A program made the translations under genes and the position numbers. This document shows positions 22,904 to 31,096 of a stretch of 43,534 nt of DNA, in pieces; the first letter of the stretch is position 1, and the number at the start of each line of letters is the position of its first letter. This DNA comes from Coriobacteriales bacterium (lineage in GTDB: Bacteria > Actinomycetota > Coriobacteriia > Coriobacteriales > UMGS124), in contig JAFWFL010000087.1 of assembly GCA_017515595.1 (NCBI GenBank), forward strand, positions 1-43,534. The letters run 5' to 3'. The notes below the pieces were generated by a model. That model made no database searches and was not told the origin of the DNA. It was given only the letters and a program-made list of their open reading frames with translations.

Positions 22904-25900
22904 ATGAAACTTGGCAAACAGGGTCTCGCGACTATTGGCCTTATAGTTATTACGTGCTTAGCGGCAATCCAGTACGTATTCTTACGTAATGTGCCCAGCA
23001 CTGTCTCAACGTTTGCCTTTGTTTGCATTACCAACGCAATTGGCCTCATAGTCCTTGCGTTAATACGTCCCAAAAAGCTTGCCGGCATGCATAAAACAAC
23101 AATGCTCAAAGGCGCCTTTTTTGCTTTTGAGCTGACGGGTTTTAATGTATTTTTGCTGCTGGGGTCTCACAACCTTGACGCGGTTGTTATTTCGAGCGTG
23201 CTGAGCATGTACTTTGTATTTATTACCCCGCTTTTGCTTTTACTGCGCAAGCGGGTCAGCTTTTTCTCAGGCATTGCAACAGTCATTGCAATCATTGCTC
23301 TTTTGCTTTTGTTTGGCGCCGATACCGACGCCTTGTTCTCTTCTGCCGACGTGGTGTATCTGATCATCGCAGATGCCTTCTTTGCCGCATATGTGGTAAG
23401 CGTCTCTATTCTTGGTGAGTCAGAAGATTCGACTCATCTTACGCTCGCACAAATGGGCTTCTCGGCATTGTTTGCGCTTGTGGGATGGCTTGTTGAATGC
23501 ATGGTAAGCGGTCAGAATTTTGCCCTTCCCACTGAACCGGGCTTCTGGGTAAGCGCTGTCTTTATAGGCGTCTTCATCAGGGCAGTTTATGGCATTGTAC
23601 AAATCTCCTGCCAAAAATATGTATCTGCCCTTAAGGCGTCACTCATTTTTTCTTCTGAGATCATTGTCACTTTGGTTACCAACCCATTCATGTGCAATTT
23701 ACTTGGTGTGCCGTATACGCCTGTCACGGTTTTCCAGATCCTGGGGGGCCTTTTGCTTATTGCAGCCACCCTCATGGTGGACGACACTGTGATGGCACGC
23801 CTGGGTTATGAGGATTTGCAAGAAACCGTGAGCATAGATGCATCAGGTACTGTTTTTAAGCGCACCTCGGTGACACGCAAGGTGATCTTGCTTACGCTCT
23901 CATTTGCTATGATCACGCTTGTGCTCTGCGCCAGCACATTCCTCTCGGCTATTCATGTCATCCGCTCTTCTGCGGTAGAGAATTCCCAGAACCTGGGTGA
24001 GAATGCCTCATCCATCAGCTCTGAAGCTATGATTGGCAAACTTGAAGAGCGCATGATCAACCAAGTGCAGGATAAAGCACTTATGGCCGAGCAAAAACTC
24101 AGCGCTTATTCTGATGCGGTGCTCCTCGCTGCTTCTTATGCACATACGCTGCTTCTGGAACCGGACAGCTATCCCCAAAAAGAAGTTGCCCGTCCGTTGA
24201 GCAAAAACGCAGGTACATGGACCATGCAACGGGCATTGGCAAACGAGGAAATTGATTATAAGGGCTTACAGGCACAAAGCGCTCTTTTGGGTAATATGGA
24301 AGATGTGTTCGCTCCCCTTGTGGAAAACAGCGATAACATTGCAACCATCTACTTGGGAACAGAAAACGGCTTGCAAATTGCTTATGACCCGTTTTCTGAT
24401 GGTGACGCAGCAGAAGAGAGCTACTATGAGTATCGCGATTCGTCGTGGTATGAGCTAGGCAAACATGCAGACAGATACGCCTTCACTGATGCGTATCAGG
24501 ACGGCTATGGCAGAGGTCTCACCATCACATGCGTAGCGCCGTTCACAGATGCAAACGGTGGCCTTGTCGGCTGTGTCGCGATTGACATCCTTATGAGAGA
24601 GCTTAACGCCTCGATGGTTAATGACGGCATTGTTGACCCAAGCGCAGCAGTGCTCATTGATTCTCATGGTGCCTATATCGCAGGCAAAGACATTGACCCT
24701 GCCACTGAAGACGCAGGCAGCGTTTTTGACGATGACGGACCTTTGAGCCAGGCTGCTCCCGAGATTCTGCGCAGAAAGAACGGCATTACCAGTGTTGGCA
24801 CCGGTGAGGACGCCGTGTACATTTCTTTTGCATCAATAGATTCAACAGACTGGATTCTATGCATCATGAGCCCCGTTGCATCAGTCATAAGCCCGGCACT
24901 CTCCATCCGTGAGAGCATTAACCACAACACCGAGGGCGTGGTTGCCACAGTTACACAGGAGATTCTCAATGTCATTCAATATTGTCTTTTGTTAAGCGCG
25001 CTCATCCTGCTGTTTGTGACACTGTTTGCCGGAAGATCATCAAAAAAGATTTCTGACCCGCTTAAACAGCTTGAAGCTGATGTGCTCCGGATCAGTGGCG
25101 GGAATCTTGATAACCGCACCCAGGTTGTGACTGATGATGAAATTGGAAGCCTTGCTAACTCGTTCAACACTATGACTGACTCACTGCAACGCTACATTGC
25201 CAACCTCAAAGAGGTTACGGCAAAAGAAGAACGCATAGCCGGTGAATTGGATGTAGCGCGGCATATCCAGGCGAGCATGCTGCCGCGTGACTTCGAGGGT
25301 TTCTCGGCAAAAAGCGAGTTTGACCTCTATGCTTCTATGACACCTGCCAAAGAAGTAGGCGGCGACTTTTATGACTTTTTCTATACTGACGAAAATCATG
25401 TGTGCCTTGTTATGGCAGATGTCAGTGGCAAGGGTGTCTCGGCAGCATTATTCATGGCGATTGCTAAAACCCTCATTAAAAACCGCGCACAGATGGGTGG
25501 CGGACCGGCGGAAATCCTGTCTTATGCGAACGAGAAGCTCTGCGAAGGCAATGAGGCTGAGCTGTTTGTAACCGTGTGGCTTGCGATTATTGATCTTACA
25601 TGCGGTAAGGGGCTTGCTGCCAACGCCGGACATGAGCATCCGGTAATCCGGCACGTAGACGGTGAATATGAACTGGTGAAGTACCGTCATTCGCCTGCCG
25701 TAGCCACAATGGAAGGCATACGCTTCCGTGAGCATGAGTTTGAACTACAACCCGGTGACAGGTTCTTTGTCTATACTGACGGTGTAGCTGAGGCAACCAA
25801 TGCCACAAATGAGCTCTTTGGTACAGAAAGAATGCTCCAAGCCCTTAACTTCAACGTTTCTGCGACGCCAAAAGAGCTGCTTGAACATGTGAAAGCGCAG

Positions 25901-25984
25901 ATAGATGCATTTGTGGGTGAGTCAGATCAGTTCGACGACATTACTATGTTAAGTTTCTATTATTATGGGCCAAAGGAGCTTTAA
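22904..25984 (+). CDS. EamA transporter-Cache-HAMP-PP2C phosphatase fusion
   Basis: A 1026-residue membrane protein. Residues 1-300 are an EamA/DMT-like domain with about ten transmembrane helices. One helix at about 325-350 leads to an extracellular dCache-like sensor (about 355-670). A second helix at about 685-710 leads to HAMP (about 712-765). The C-terminus (about 775-1026) is a SpoIIE/RsbU-type PP2C with the metal residues in GGDFYDFF, ADVSGKG, TDGVAEA and DDITML. The phosphatase should dephosphorylate the STAS protein upstream under control of the sensor. The reading frame is continuous through all domains. The start follows AAGTAGG. Fusion to a transporter-like domain is unusual for RsbU proteins. 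Confidence 0.87.
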   Translation: MKLGKQGLATIGLIVITCLAAIQYVFLRNVPSTVSTFAFVCITNAIGLIVLALIRPKKLAGMHKTTMLKGAFFAFELTGFNVFLLLGSHNLDAVVISSVLSMYFVFITPLLLLLRKRVSFFSGIATVIAIIALLLLFGADTDALFSSADVVYLIIADAFFAAYVVSVSILGESEDSTHLTLAQMGFSALFALVGWLVECMVSGQNFALPTEPGFWVSAVFIGVFIRAVYGIVQISCQKYVSALKASLIFSSEIIVTLVTNPFMCNLLGVPYTPVTVFQILGGLLLIAATLMVDDTVMARLGYEDLQETVSIDASGTVFKRTSVTRKVILLTLSFAMITLVLCASTFLSAIHVIRSSAVENSQNLGENASSISSEAMIGKLEERMINQVQDKALMAEQKLSAYSDAVLLAASYAHTLLLEPDSYPQKEVARPLSKNAGTWTMQRALANEEIDYKGLQAQSALLGNMEDVFAPLVENSDNIATIYLGTENGLQIAYDPFSDGDAAEESYYEYRDSSWYELGKHADRYAFTDAYQDGYGRGLTITCVAPFTDANGGLVGCVAIDILMRELNASMVNDGIVDPSAAVLIDSHGAYIAGKDIDPATEDAGSVFDDDGPLSQAAPEILRRKNGITSVGTGEDAVYISFASIDSTDWILCIMSPVASVISPALSIRESINHNTEGVVATVTQEILNVIQYCLLLSALILLFVTLFAGRSSKKISDPLKQLEADVLRISGGNLDNRTQVVTDDEIGSLANSFNTMTDSLQRYIANLKEVTAKEERIAGELDVARHIQASMLPRDFEGFSAKSEFDLYASMTPAKEVGGDFYDFFYTDENHVCLVMADVSGKGVSAALFMAIAKTLIKNRAQMGGGPAEILSYANEKLCEGNEAELFVTVWLAIIDLTCGKGLAANAGHEHPVIRHVDGEYELVKYRHSPAVATMEGIRFREHEFELQPGDRFFVYTDGVAEATNATNELFGTERMLQALNFNVSATPKELLEHVKAQIDAFVGESDQFDDITMLSFYYYGPKEL

Positions 25985-26461
25985 ATGGATGAGATCACCC
26001 TGGAAGCAGAGGACAGCAATCTCGAAGAACTGCTCGGCTTTATTTCTCAACGGTTTGAGGGCATAGATTACTCAGAAAGAACAAAAATGCAGATTGACGT
26101 GTCGGTAGAAGAGGCGTTTGCTAACATTGTGAGATATGCCTATACGCCGGGAACAGGATCTGTAACGTTACGGGTACAGATTGAGAAAAATGATACCGTT
26201 CAGCCGGAATTATGCATAACAACAGGCTCCGAGGCAGATTCGAGCAAAAACGCTGAATGCCCGGTTGCAATAATCACCCTCATTGATCAAGGTATTCCCT
26301 ATAACCCCCTTAAGAAGAGCGACCCTGACGTGACTTTAACCGCTGAAGAGCGCAAGATTGGCGGACTGGGAATCTTCCTTATAAAAAAAAATATGGATGC
26401 GATAGATTACGCCTATGAAAACGGGTGTAATGTTTTAACCCTGCGCAAAAAGCTTGTATAA
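25985..26461 (+). CDS. RsbW/SpoIIAB-like anti-sigma serine kinase
   Basis: A 158-residue HATPase_c protein with N box EEAFANIVRYAY, G1 LIDQGIPYNP and G2 GGLGIFLIKK. It follows the phosphatase stop directly, with AAAGGAG inside the end of that gene. Such kinases phosphorylate a STAS antagonist and, when free, bind and block a sigma factor. No SigB-type sigma lies in the window, so the target is the ECF sigma at 11792, a distant sigma, or another protein. With the STAS and PP2C genes it makes a complete partner-switch set. Confidence 0.88.
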   Translation: MDEITLEAEDSNLEELLGFISQRFEGIDYSERTKMQIDVSVEEAFANIVRYAYTPGTGSVTLRVQIEKNDTVQPELCITTGSEADSSKNAECPVAIITLIDQGIPYNPLKKSDPDVTLTAEERKIGGLGIFLIKKNMDAIDYAYENGCNVLTLRKKLV

Positions 26462-26463
26462 AA

Positions 26464-26497
26464 ACTGCCCTGCAACCCGTGCGGGTTCTTGGGCAGT
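26464..26497 (-). terminator. Bidirectional hairpin between convergent genes
   Basis: ACTGCCC (26464-26470) pairs with GGGCAGT (26491-26497), with an inner AACCCG/CGGGTT stem. On the minus strand it is followed by TTTTT, so it best serves the convergent peptide gene at 26588, and may also end the island transcript. Confidence 0.65.
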
Positions 26498-26587
26498 GGA
26501 AACAAACATCTGCCGCAAATTCACTCTTAACTTATCCGATACCACTCGGGGACAGGCCAGAAGCCCGCGACGAGTTGGCCCAGCTCA

Positions 26588-26836
26588 TTAGTAGGGCCAA
26601 CCGGTCGTCTTCAGCTTCTCCAGCTCTTGTGAGTTAATCTCGTTAGTGGTGTATCCGTTGTTGTACGCGTAATAATATGCATCGTAATAACTATCGAAAC
26701 GCGCAACCGGGTCTCCATTTTTGTCGAGGACCTCCCAATGGGAACTTTCAGATCCACGCTCTGCGAAGTAGAGATAGCCTCCTGCGACTCCCTCGACCTG
26801 CTCGTCGCCCAAAAGCTGCAATTTGCTATCGCTCAT
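26588..26836 (-). CDS. Small double-glycine (VAGG) precursor-like peptide
   Basis: An 82-residue protein with a short leader LQLLGDEQVEGVAGG (GG at 19-20) matching the cleavage motif of the Nif11 precursor. The remaining 62 residues have no Cys. They include WEVLDKNGDPVARFDSYYDA and a Tyr-rich stretch YYDAYYYAYNNGY, ending TTGWPY. GAGGAGGA precedes the ATG at ideal spacing, and a promoter lies at 26911-26939. It faces the island and is the natural second substrate for the C39 exporter. The mature part could be a folded small domain, not a modified linear core. No family recognised with certainty. Confidence 0.75.
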   Translation of the reverse strand: MSDSKLQLLGDEQVEGVAGGYLYFAERGSESSHWEVLDKNGDPVARFDSYYDAYYYAYNNGYTTNEINSQELEKLKTTGWPY

Positions 26837-26910
26837 TCGTTCCTCCTCTAGTAGTTACCGTTCCCTGCTCGTGATTATGCCCGGGCTTTCCCCTCCGAAC
26901 CGTACCCAGA

Positions 26911-26939
26911 CACATAAAAATCATTTATATTGAAATCAA
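26911..26939 (-). promoter_or_regulatory. Promoter of the VAGG peptide gene
   Basis: On the minus strand TTGATT (26934-26939), 17 bp, TATGTG (26911-26916). It is about 75 bp before the start codon and overlaps the 3' end of the PIN remnant. Confidence 0.45.
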
Positions 26940-27100
26940 TCACAATATTGCCTAAGTGCTTGATCTGCATCAACTGCTTTCAGCGGACTGTGTTCAAATG
27001 CTTTAATATCCCTTGTTACAATCACATCTATGCCTGAAAACTCTGCCACAGCTCTTATAAGGCCATCTTCAAAATCATGTTCATCTGATTCTATGGCTGT
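26936..27100 (-). pseudogene. C-terminal remnant of a PIN-domain (VapC-like) toxin
   Basis: Fifty-four codons read cleanly on the minus strand to TGA at 26936, including DEHDFEDGLIRAVAEFSGID and VIVTRDIKAFEHSPLKAV. This matches the C-terminal half of PIN-domain proteins (acidic DFEDG, then VTRDIKAF). An in-frame TAA at 27101-27103 closes the frame upstream and no start codon is present, so the gene is truncated. No antitoxin is seen nearby. The rest of 26837-27187 holds only a promoter and a terminator. Confidence 0.65.
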
Positions 27101-27130
27101 TTAACAATCAGGGCTTCTTGGCCAAGATTG

Positions 27131-27170
27131 TGCCGAGAAACCCTCGCGGGCGGGCAAGGGTTTCTCGGCA
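27131..27170 (-). terminator. Terminator of the CmpB-like gene
   Basis: TGCCGAGAAACCCT (27131-27144) pairs perfectly with AGGGTTTCTCGGCA (27157-27170) around a 12-nt loop. It lies 18 bp beyond the stop of the minus-strand gene at 27188. A T-rich stretch follows on the plus side, so it may work in both directions. Confidence 0.7.
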
Positions 27171-27187
27171 TTATTTATATAACCGTA

Positions 27188-28243
27188 TCAGGCAAGATCG
27201 ACAAAGTTGAGGATTGCGAGAAATACGTACATGCCTATGAGGCCAAATGCTGCTGCGTTCACAACTCCTCGAGGTGCACGGCGCAAGACAGTATCCATAA
27301 GAGGGTACACTACCCAGACAATGAGCGTCGCTACAATGCTGTATACCAGGGAGTTTTGCAGGCAAACCTGGCCCATAAAGTTAAAGGGAAGCGCGCGGTA
27401 ATCCCAGAGACTGTAGTCCTGGTTGGCAACCATGCCCGTAGTAAAGTCAATGCTTGTGCATACGAACATATTGACCAAAAAACTCAGCACTACAGCCAGC
27501 GCAACATTGCCGTTGGTCTTCTCGCGAAGCCACAGAGATACCGGGTGCAATATGACAACAATGGCAACAAGCGCGGCTCCCTCGGCTGTGAACGGGAAGA
27601 GCCACTGATCCCAGAGCATGGCGTTGGTTGGGTCATAATCACCCATAAAAACACCTGCAATAATGAGCCGGCAAAAGAGTATCTCAGCCCAATGGCCCAG
27701 GATTGAGAAGACAATGAAATAGATAATAAGATCGCGCCAGAACTCCCAGGTACGAGCTCGTTCTTTTAAAGGCTTATCCCAGCTGTGTCCCGCCTTATAA
27801 CTCCGTACAAGATCAGGAGGAGCACAGAGCTCATGCTTTGCATGGAACGAGAAGCCCAGGTAAAGCGCCACACCTATAGCTCCCAGATATTCAAGCATCA
27901 CAATGGTGTTGGTAACCGGGACGCCAATGTACGTACCCAGTGTTTGGTAAGCTCCAAACACCGCATGATCAACAATAGAAAGTGCCGCACACCCCAGCGC
28001 CGTACAGATTCCCAGGACCCTCGCGCTTTGAGCGTGTTGTGACATAAGCCAGAGCGTACAGGTACCTCCCGCCATGAGCAACAAGACGCGCACCATGCTG
28101 ATGTCGTAGTCAAACATCTCACGGTCGCACACAAAAGCAAACACAAGCGCCAAAACCATTGCCAGCACAAAGTAGACTTTGCACAAGCGAAGTCCAAACC
28201 AACCCTTCAAAGCAACCGAGACGTTCTCCATACCAAAACCCAT
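27188..28243 (-). CDS. CmpB-family (putative ABC transporter type IV) membrane protein
   Basis: A 351-residue protein with about nine to ten hydrophobic segments. The C-terminal half, including GHWAEILFCRLI and LWDYRALPFNFMGQVCLQNS, matches the ABC_trans_CmpB family (PF06541). The family is annotated as a transporter component without clear biochemical proof. There is no strong Shine-Dalgarno; an in-frame ATG at 28231 is an alternative start. A soluble loop at about 150-170 is rich in charged residues. Function unknown. Confidence 0.72.
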   Translation of the reverse strand: MGFGMENVSVALKGWFGLRLCKVYFVLAMVLALVFAFVCDREMFDYDISMVRVLLLMAGGTCTLWLMSQHAQSARVLGICTALGCAALSIVDHAVFGAYQTLGTYIGVPVTNTIVMLEYLGAIGVALYLGFSFHAKHELCAPPDLVRSYKAGHSWDKPLKERARTWEFWRDLIIYFIVFSILGHWAEILFCRLIIAGVFMGDYDPTNAMLWDQWLFPFTAEGAALVAIVVILHPVSLWLREKTNGNVALAVVLSFLVNMFVCTSIDFTTGMVANQDYSLWDYRALPFNFMGQVCLQNSLVYSIVATLIVWVVYPLMDTVLRRAPRGVVNAAAFGLIGMYVFLAILNFVDLA

Positions 28244-28302
28244 TCAACGGCGACAATAACGTAACGCCTTGTTATACGCGCCATTGGCCTTTGCGTCTCA
28301 AC

Positions 28303-30402
28303 TTACTTATGCAAATAGTGCCTGGTGTTTGATGCGGCAACTGCGAGGGTTGAGGCGTTGTGGAGATAAGCCGCGGTTGAAATGGGTAGAATGCCCGCGA
28401 CACCAAGGGCAATGAGTGCGGTATTAAACGCTACAATAAAATGATAACGCCCATGAACGCGCCGCATGAGACTCATGGCGAGTTTTCTGGCTATGACCAG
28501 GGATTCCAGCGAAGAGTTGAGTATCGAGACATCAGCCACGGCACGCGCGATATCGCTTGCGTCGGCCATCGCAACGCTCACATCTGCAACCGCCAGAGCA
28601 GGGGAGTCATTGATGCCGTCTCCAACCATGATAACACTGCCACCGGCCTCGCGAATAGCCTGAACATAACTGCTTTTATCCTCGGGCAGTACTTGCGCAT
28701 AATATTCGTCAAGCATGAGCTCTTGGGCAACATTTGCCGCTCCTGTTTGCGAGTCTCCGGTTAGCATCACAATTTTGGTAATACCAAGCTTGCGGAGCTT
28801 TTGCAAAACAGAGGCTGCCTCCGGGCGAAGCGGGTCGCTCACACAAAGAGCGCCAGCCGCTTGGCCGTCGAGCGCAAAGTATACTACTGATGACCTGGGG
28901 GCTTCTCGTTCTATGAGATCTTTGAGATAACCGGGCTGCGGGATGGCAGAATCTTCGAATACAAAATGATGGCTGCCAATAACAGCCTCCCGGCCATTGA
29001 TGGTGGTTTTGATGCCATGGGCAACTATGTACTCTACCTCTGCATGGAGTTCAAGATCATGAGCAAGCCCGCGTGCTCGTGCGCCTTCTACAATAGCGCG
29101 TGCTACCGAGTGCGGAAAGTGCTCCTCTATACATGCCGCAAGACGCAGCACCTCGTCCTCAGGCATGCTGCCAAGAGGTATGACTTTTTCTAGCGTGGGG
29201 AGCGCTTGAGTAAGGGTTCCGGTTTTATCAAAGACCACAGTATCTGCCTGAGCAAGGGACTCGAGATATTTCCCGCCTTTTACAACAATACCATGCCCGG
29301 TAGCTTCGCTCATAGCGCTCATAACACAAATGGGAGTGCTCAACCTGATGGCACAAGAGTAGTCAACCATAAGAACTGCCATGGCCTTAACAATATAGCG
29401 GGTAATTCCCCATATGGACAAAAATGCCAAAAGACTTACCGGCACAAGGGCATCAGCCAGGTGTTCGGCTTTTCCCTGAGAAACCGCTTTGCTGGCGGCT
29501 GATTTCTCCACCATAGCAACAATCCCGTCAATACGTGCTTTACCCGGAGGCGCGGTTACTTCTACCATAAGATCTCCGTCCTCAAGCGCAGTACCGGCAA
29601 ATACGGTTGCATCCTTGTCTTTATGGATCAAACGGGCTTCTCCGGTCATAGAGGACTCATCTATCTCCCCTTCTCCGCTGAGAACCGTACCGTCTACCGG
29701 CAACACTGATCCTGAGCGAATATGGAGCACATCGCCCTCTTGGATCTCATTAACAGGGATTTCAACCTCCAGACCGTTCTTCACCAGCCATACGGTAGCA
29801 GCGCGGGTAATGATATTCTCGCCCAAGGCAAGGCGCATTCTTCTTTGAATATGGTTTTCCATAGCCTCGGTAAGGCGGAGAAGCATCATTACAGCTCCTG
29901 CGTCAGAAAACGACCCGCGCAGGATCGAGGCACTTATTGCCGTAGCGTCAAGTACTTCTACCGTGAGTTTGTGTTGTTTGAGAGCCAAGATACCCTTAAC
30001 AACAAAAGGAATCGCCTGAATAACCGTGTATGCGGCGGCAACAGGTGCCGGCAGTAATAGTTTGCGCAACATATGCCAGCCAACAATACCGGTAGCTTTT
30101 ACGAAAAACCTGTTGTTCTCAAGCGCTGTTGCGAGACTGGTTGGTATATCCAAACTATCAGGTGATACCTGTGGAAGCCGGTACACATCAAACTGCCTGA
30201 CAGCAGCAAGGACATCATTTTTAACAGCAGGGTCAAATACAACCAGTATGGACCCGTTTGCTTCATGGACTTCTGCATAACGAACACCGGGAATGTGCAT
30301 AAGGGCCAGCGAAACACCATATGCCTCCGGTTCACAAAAGATATGCTCACCGCACCGCAGCCTGAGCCTGCCCGGAATATCATTGATTATTTTTGCATAC
30401 AT
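28303..30402 (-). CDS. P1B-type heavy-metal translocating ATPase
   Basis: A 699-residue pump. The N-terminus MYAKIINDIPGRLRLRCG is an HMA-like domain without CxxC. The actuator has MTGEARL, the phosphorylation site is DKTGTLT (Asp near 391) and the hinge is MVGDGINDSPAL. In the metal-binding helix the usual CPC is replaced by DYSCAIRLSTP. This suggests a subfamily with unassigned metal (perhaps Mn, Fe or Zn). DUF6110 proteins such as that at 30636 usually accompany this type. The start at 30402 is chosen because upstream residues would be encoded by a repeat: an open frame to 30525 crosses a REP-like motif and one arm of the inverted repeat. Confidence 0.87.
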   Translation of the reverse strand: MYAKIINDIPGRLRLRCGEHIFCEPEAYGVSLALMHIPGVRYAEVHEANGSILVVFDPAVKNDVLAAVRQFDVYRLPQVSPDSLDIPTSLATALENNRFFVKATGIVGWHMLRKLLLPAPVAAAYTVIQAIPFVVKGILALKQHKLTVEVLDATAISASILRGSFSDAGAVMMLLRLTEAMENHIQRRMRLALGENIITRAATVWLVKNGLEVEIPVNEIQEGDVLHIRSGSVLPVDGTVLSGEGEIDESSMTGEARLIHKDKDATVFAGTALEDGDLMVEVTAPPGKARIDGIVAMVEKSAASKAVSQGKAEHLADALVPVSLLAFLSIWGITRYIVKAMAVLMVDYSCAIRLSTPICVMSAMSEATGHGIVVKGGKYLESLAQADTVVFDKTGTLTQALPTLEKVIPLGSMPEDEVLRLAACIEEHFPHSVARAIVEGARARGLAHDLELHAEVEYIVAHGIKTTINGREAVIGSHHFVFEDSAIPQPGYLKDLIEREAPRSSVVYFALDGQAAGALCVSDPLRPEAASVLQKLRKLGITKIVMLTGDSQTGAANVAQELMLDEYYAQVLPEDKSSYVQAIREAGGSVIMVGDGINDSPALAVADVSVAMADASDIARAVADVSILNSSLESLVIARKLAMSLMRRVHGRYHFIVAFNTALIALGVAGILPISTAAYLHNASTLAVAASNTRHYLHK

Positions 30403-30469
30403 ATGGTACGTCCATTCGAGTGTGCCAAAGGGGACGGAGGTTTTTGACACGTTGACAGAGAGCGTATCA

Positions 30470-30622
30470 GGATGACGGTTCTTACGATACCTTCTGGTCT
30501 TTAAGAAAGGGGTGCTGGTACACATTTCGTCCGGAGCGTTTTTATGAGGCTAAAGCGAAGGATGACATGTGTACCAGCACCCCTTTCTTAAAGACCAGAA
30601 GGTATCGTAAGAACCGTCATCC
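30470..30622. repeat. 56-bp perfect inverted repeat
   Basis: 30470-30525 is the exact reverse complement of 30567-30622, with a 41-nt loop. Each arm contains GGGGTGCTGGTACACAT. Both strands therefore open with the same peptide reading MCTSTPFLKTRRYRKNRHP, which makes spurious ORFs on each side. A GGGGACGGAGGTTTTTGACA motif (30430-30449) lies next to it. It separates the DUF6110 gene from the ATPase gene; it may stabilise the upstream message or be a mobile REP-like element. Confidence 0.85.
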
Positions 30623-30635
30623 CCGTAGCAAACCT

Positions 30636-30938
30636 TTATGCTTCAGCGCCAAGAGCGTCAATGCGCTCGGTTTCCTCGGCACGAATGCCTTCTTCAAGAG
30701 CTGCAAGACGTTCTTGTACAGCGGCGTTGATTTTTGCCTGACGACGTGCTTCTGCGCGGCAATCATTGGCATCATCAATAATGTTTTGGGTTTCTGTGGT
30801 TATAGCATCGCTGCATGCCATAACACCGCTTGTTACGGCAACAGCTCCTTTGTGGAGAATACCTTTTTGTGCAAGGCCCGCTACCGTTCCCGCAAGCGCA
30901 GCTCCACCTAAAGCGAACAAAGCATGATGAACTGACAT
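30636..30938 (-). CDS. DUF6110-like small protein
   Basis: A 100-residue protein. The first 20 residues are a hydrophobic membrane or anchor segment (HALFALGGAALAGTVAGL). A helical, charged remainder rich in Ala, Glu and Arg follows, probably a coiled coil (AEARRQAKINAAVQERLAAL). It resembles the DUF6110 proteins that accompany P1B ATPases in anaerobes. GAGGGGAT precedes the ATG. It is transcribed first, with the ATPase after the 56-bp inverted repeat. Function unknown; a regulatory or membrane-tether subunit is possible. Confidence 0.7.
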   Translation of the reverse strand: MSVHHALFALGGAALAGTVAGLAQKGILHKGAVAVTSGVMACSDAITTETQNIIDDANDCRAEARRQAKINAAVQERLAALEEGIRAEETERIDALGAEA

Positions 30939-30989
30939 ACGAATCCCCTCTCTCTTATAAGATAGTCATATCTAACTATAAGTAATAAA

Positions 30990-31018
30990 AGTATAACTAT
31001 TTAATTGAAACACGTAAA
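30990..31018 (-). promoter_or_regulatory. Possible promoter of the DUF6110/ATPase operon
   Basis: On the minus strand TTTACG (31013-31018), 17 bp, TATACT (30990-30995). AGTTAGATATGACTAT lies just downstream (around 30963-30978) and resembles the metal-regulator half-sites of the divergent operon. The region is AT-rich, so this is tentative. Confidence 0.4.
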
Positions 31019-31096
31019 TGAAAAGTGCCAACTTGCACACATAGAAAGTTAACTCCATATAATTTCCAATTAAACAACCGCTGTCACATTCATGTC

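Noticed and set aside
30403-30525. 41-residue N-terminal extension of the metal ATPase
   Set aside because: Encoded by a repeat arm and a REP-like motif; the HMA-like domain begins naturally at the ATG at 30402.
30567-30911. 114-aa plus-strand frame opposite DUF6110
   Set aside because: Its first residues come from the inverted repeat and the rest is antisense to a better-supported gene, although AAGGAT precedes its ATG.
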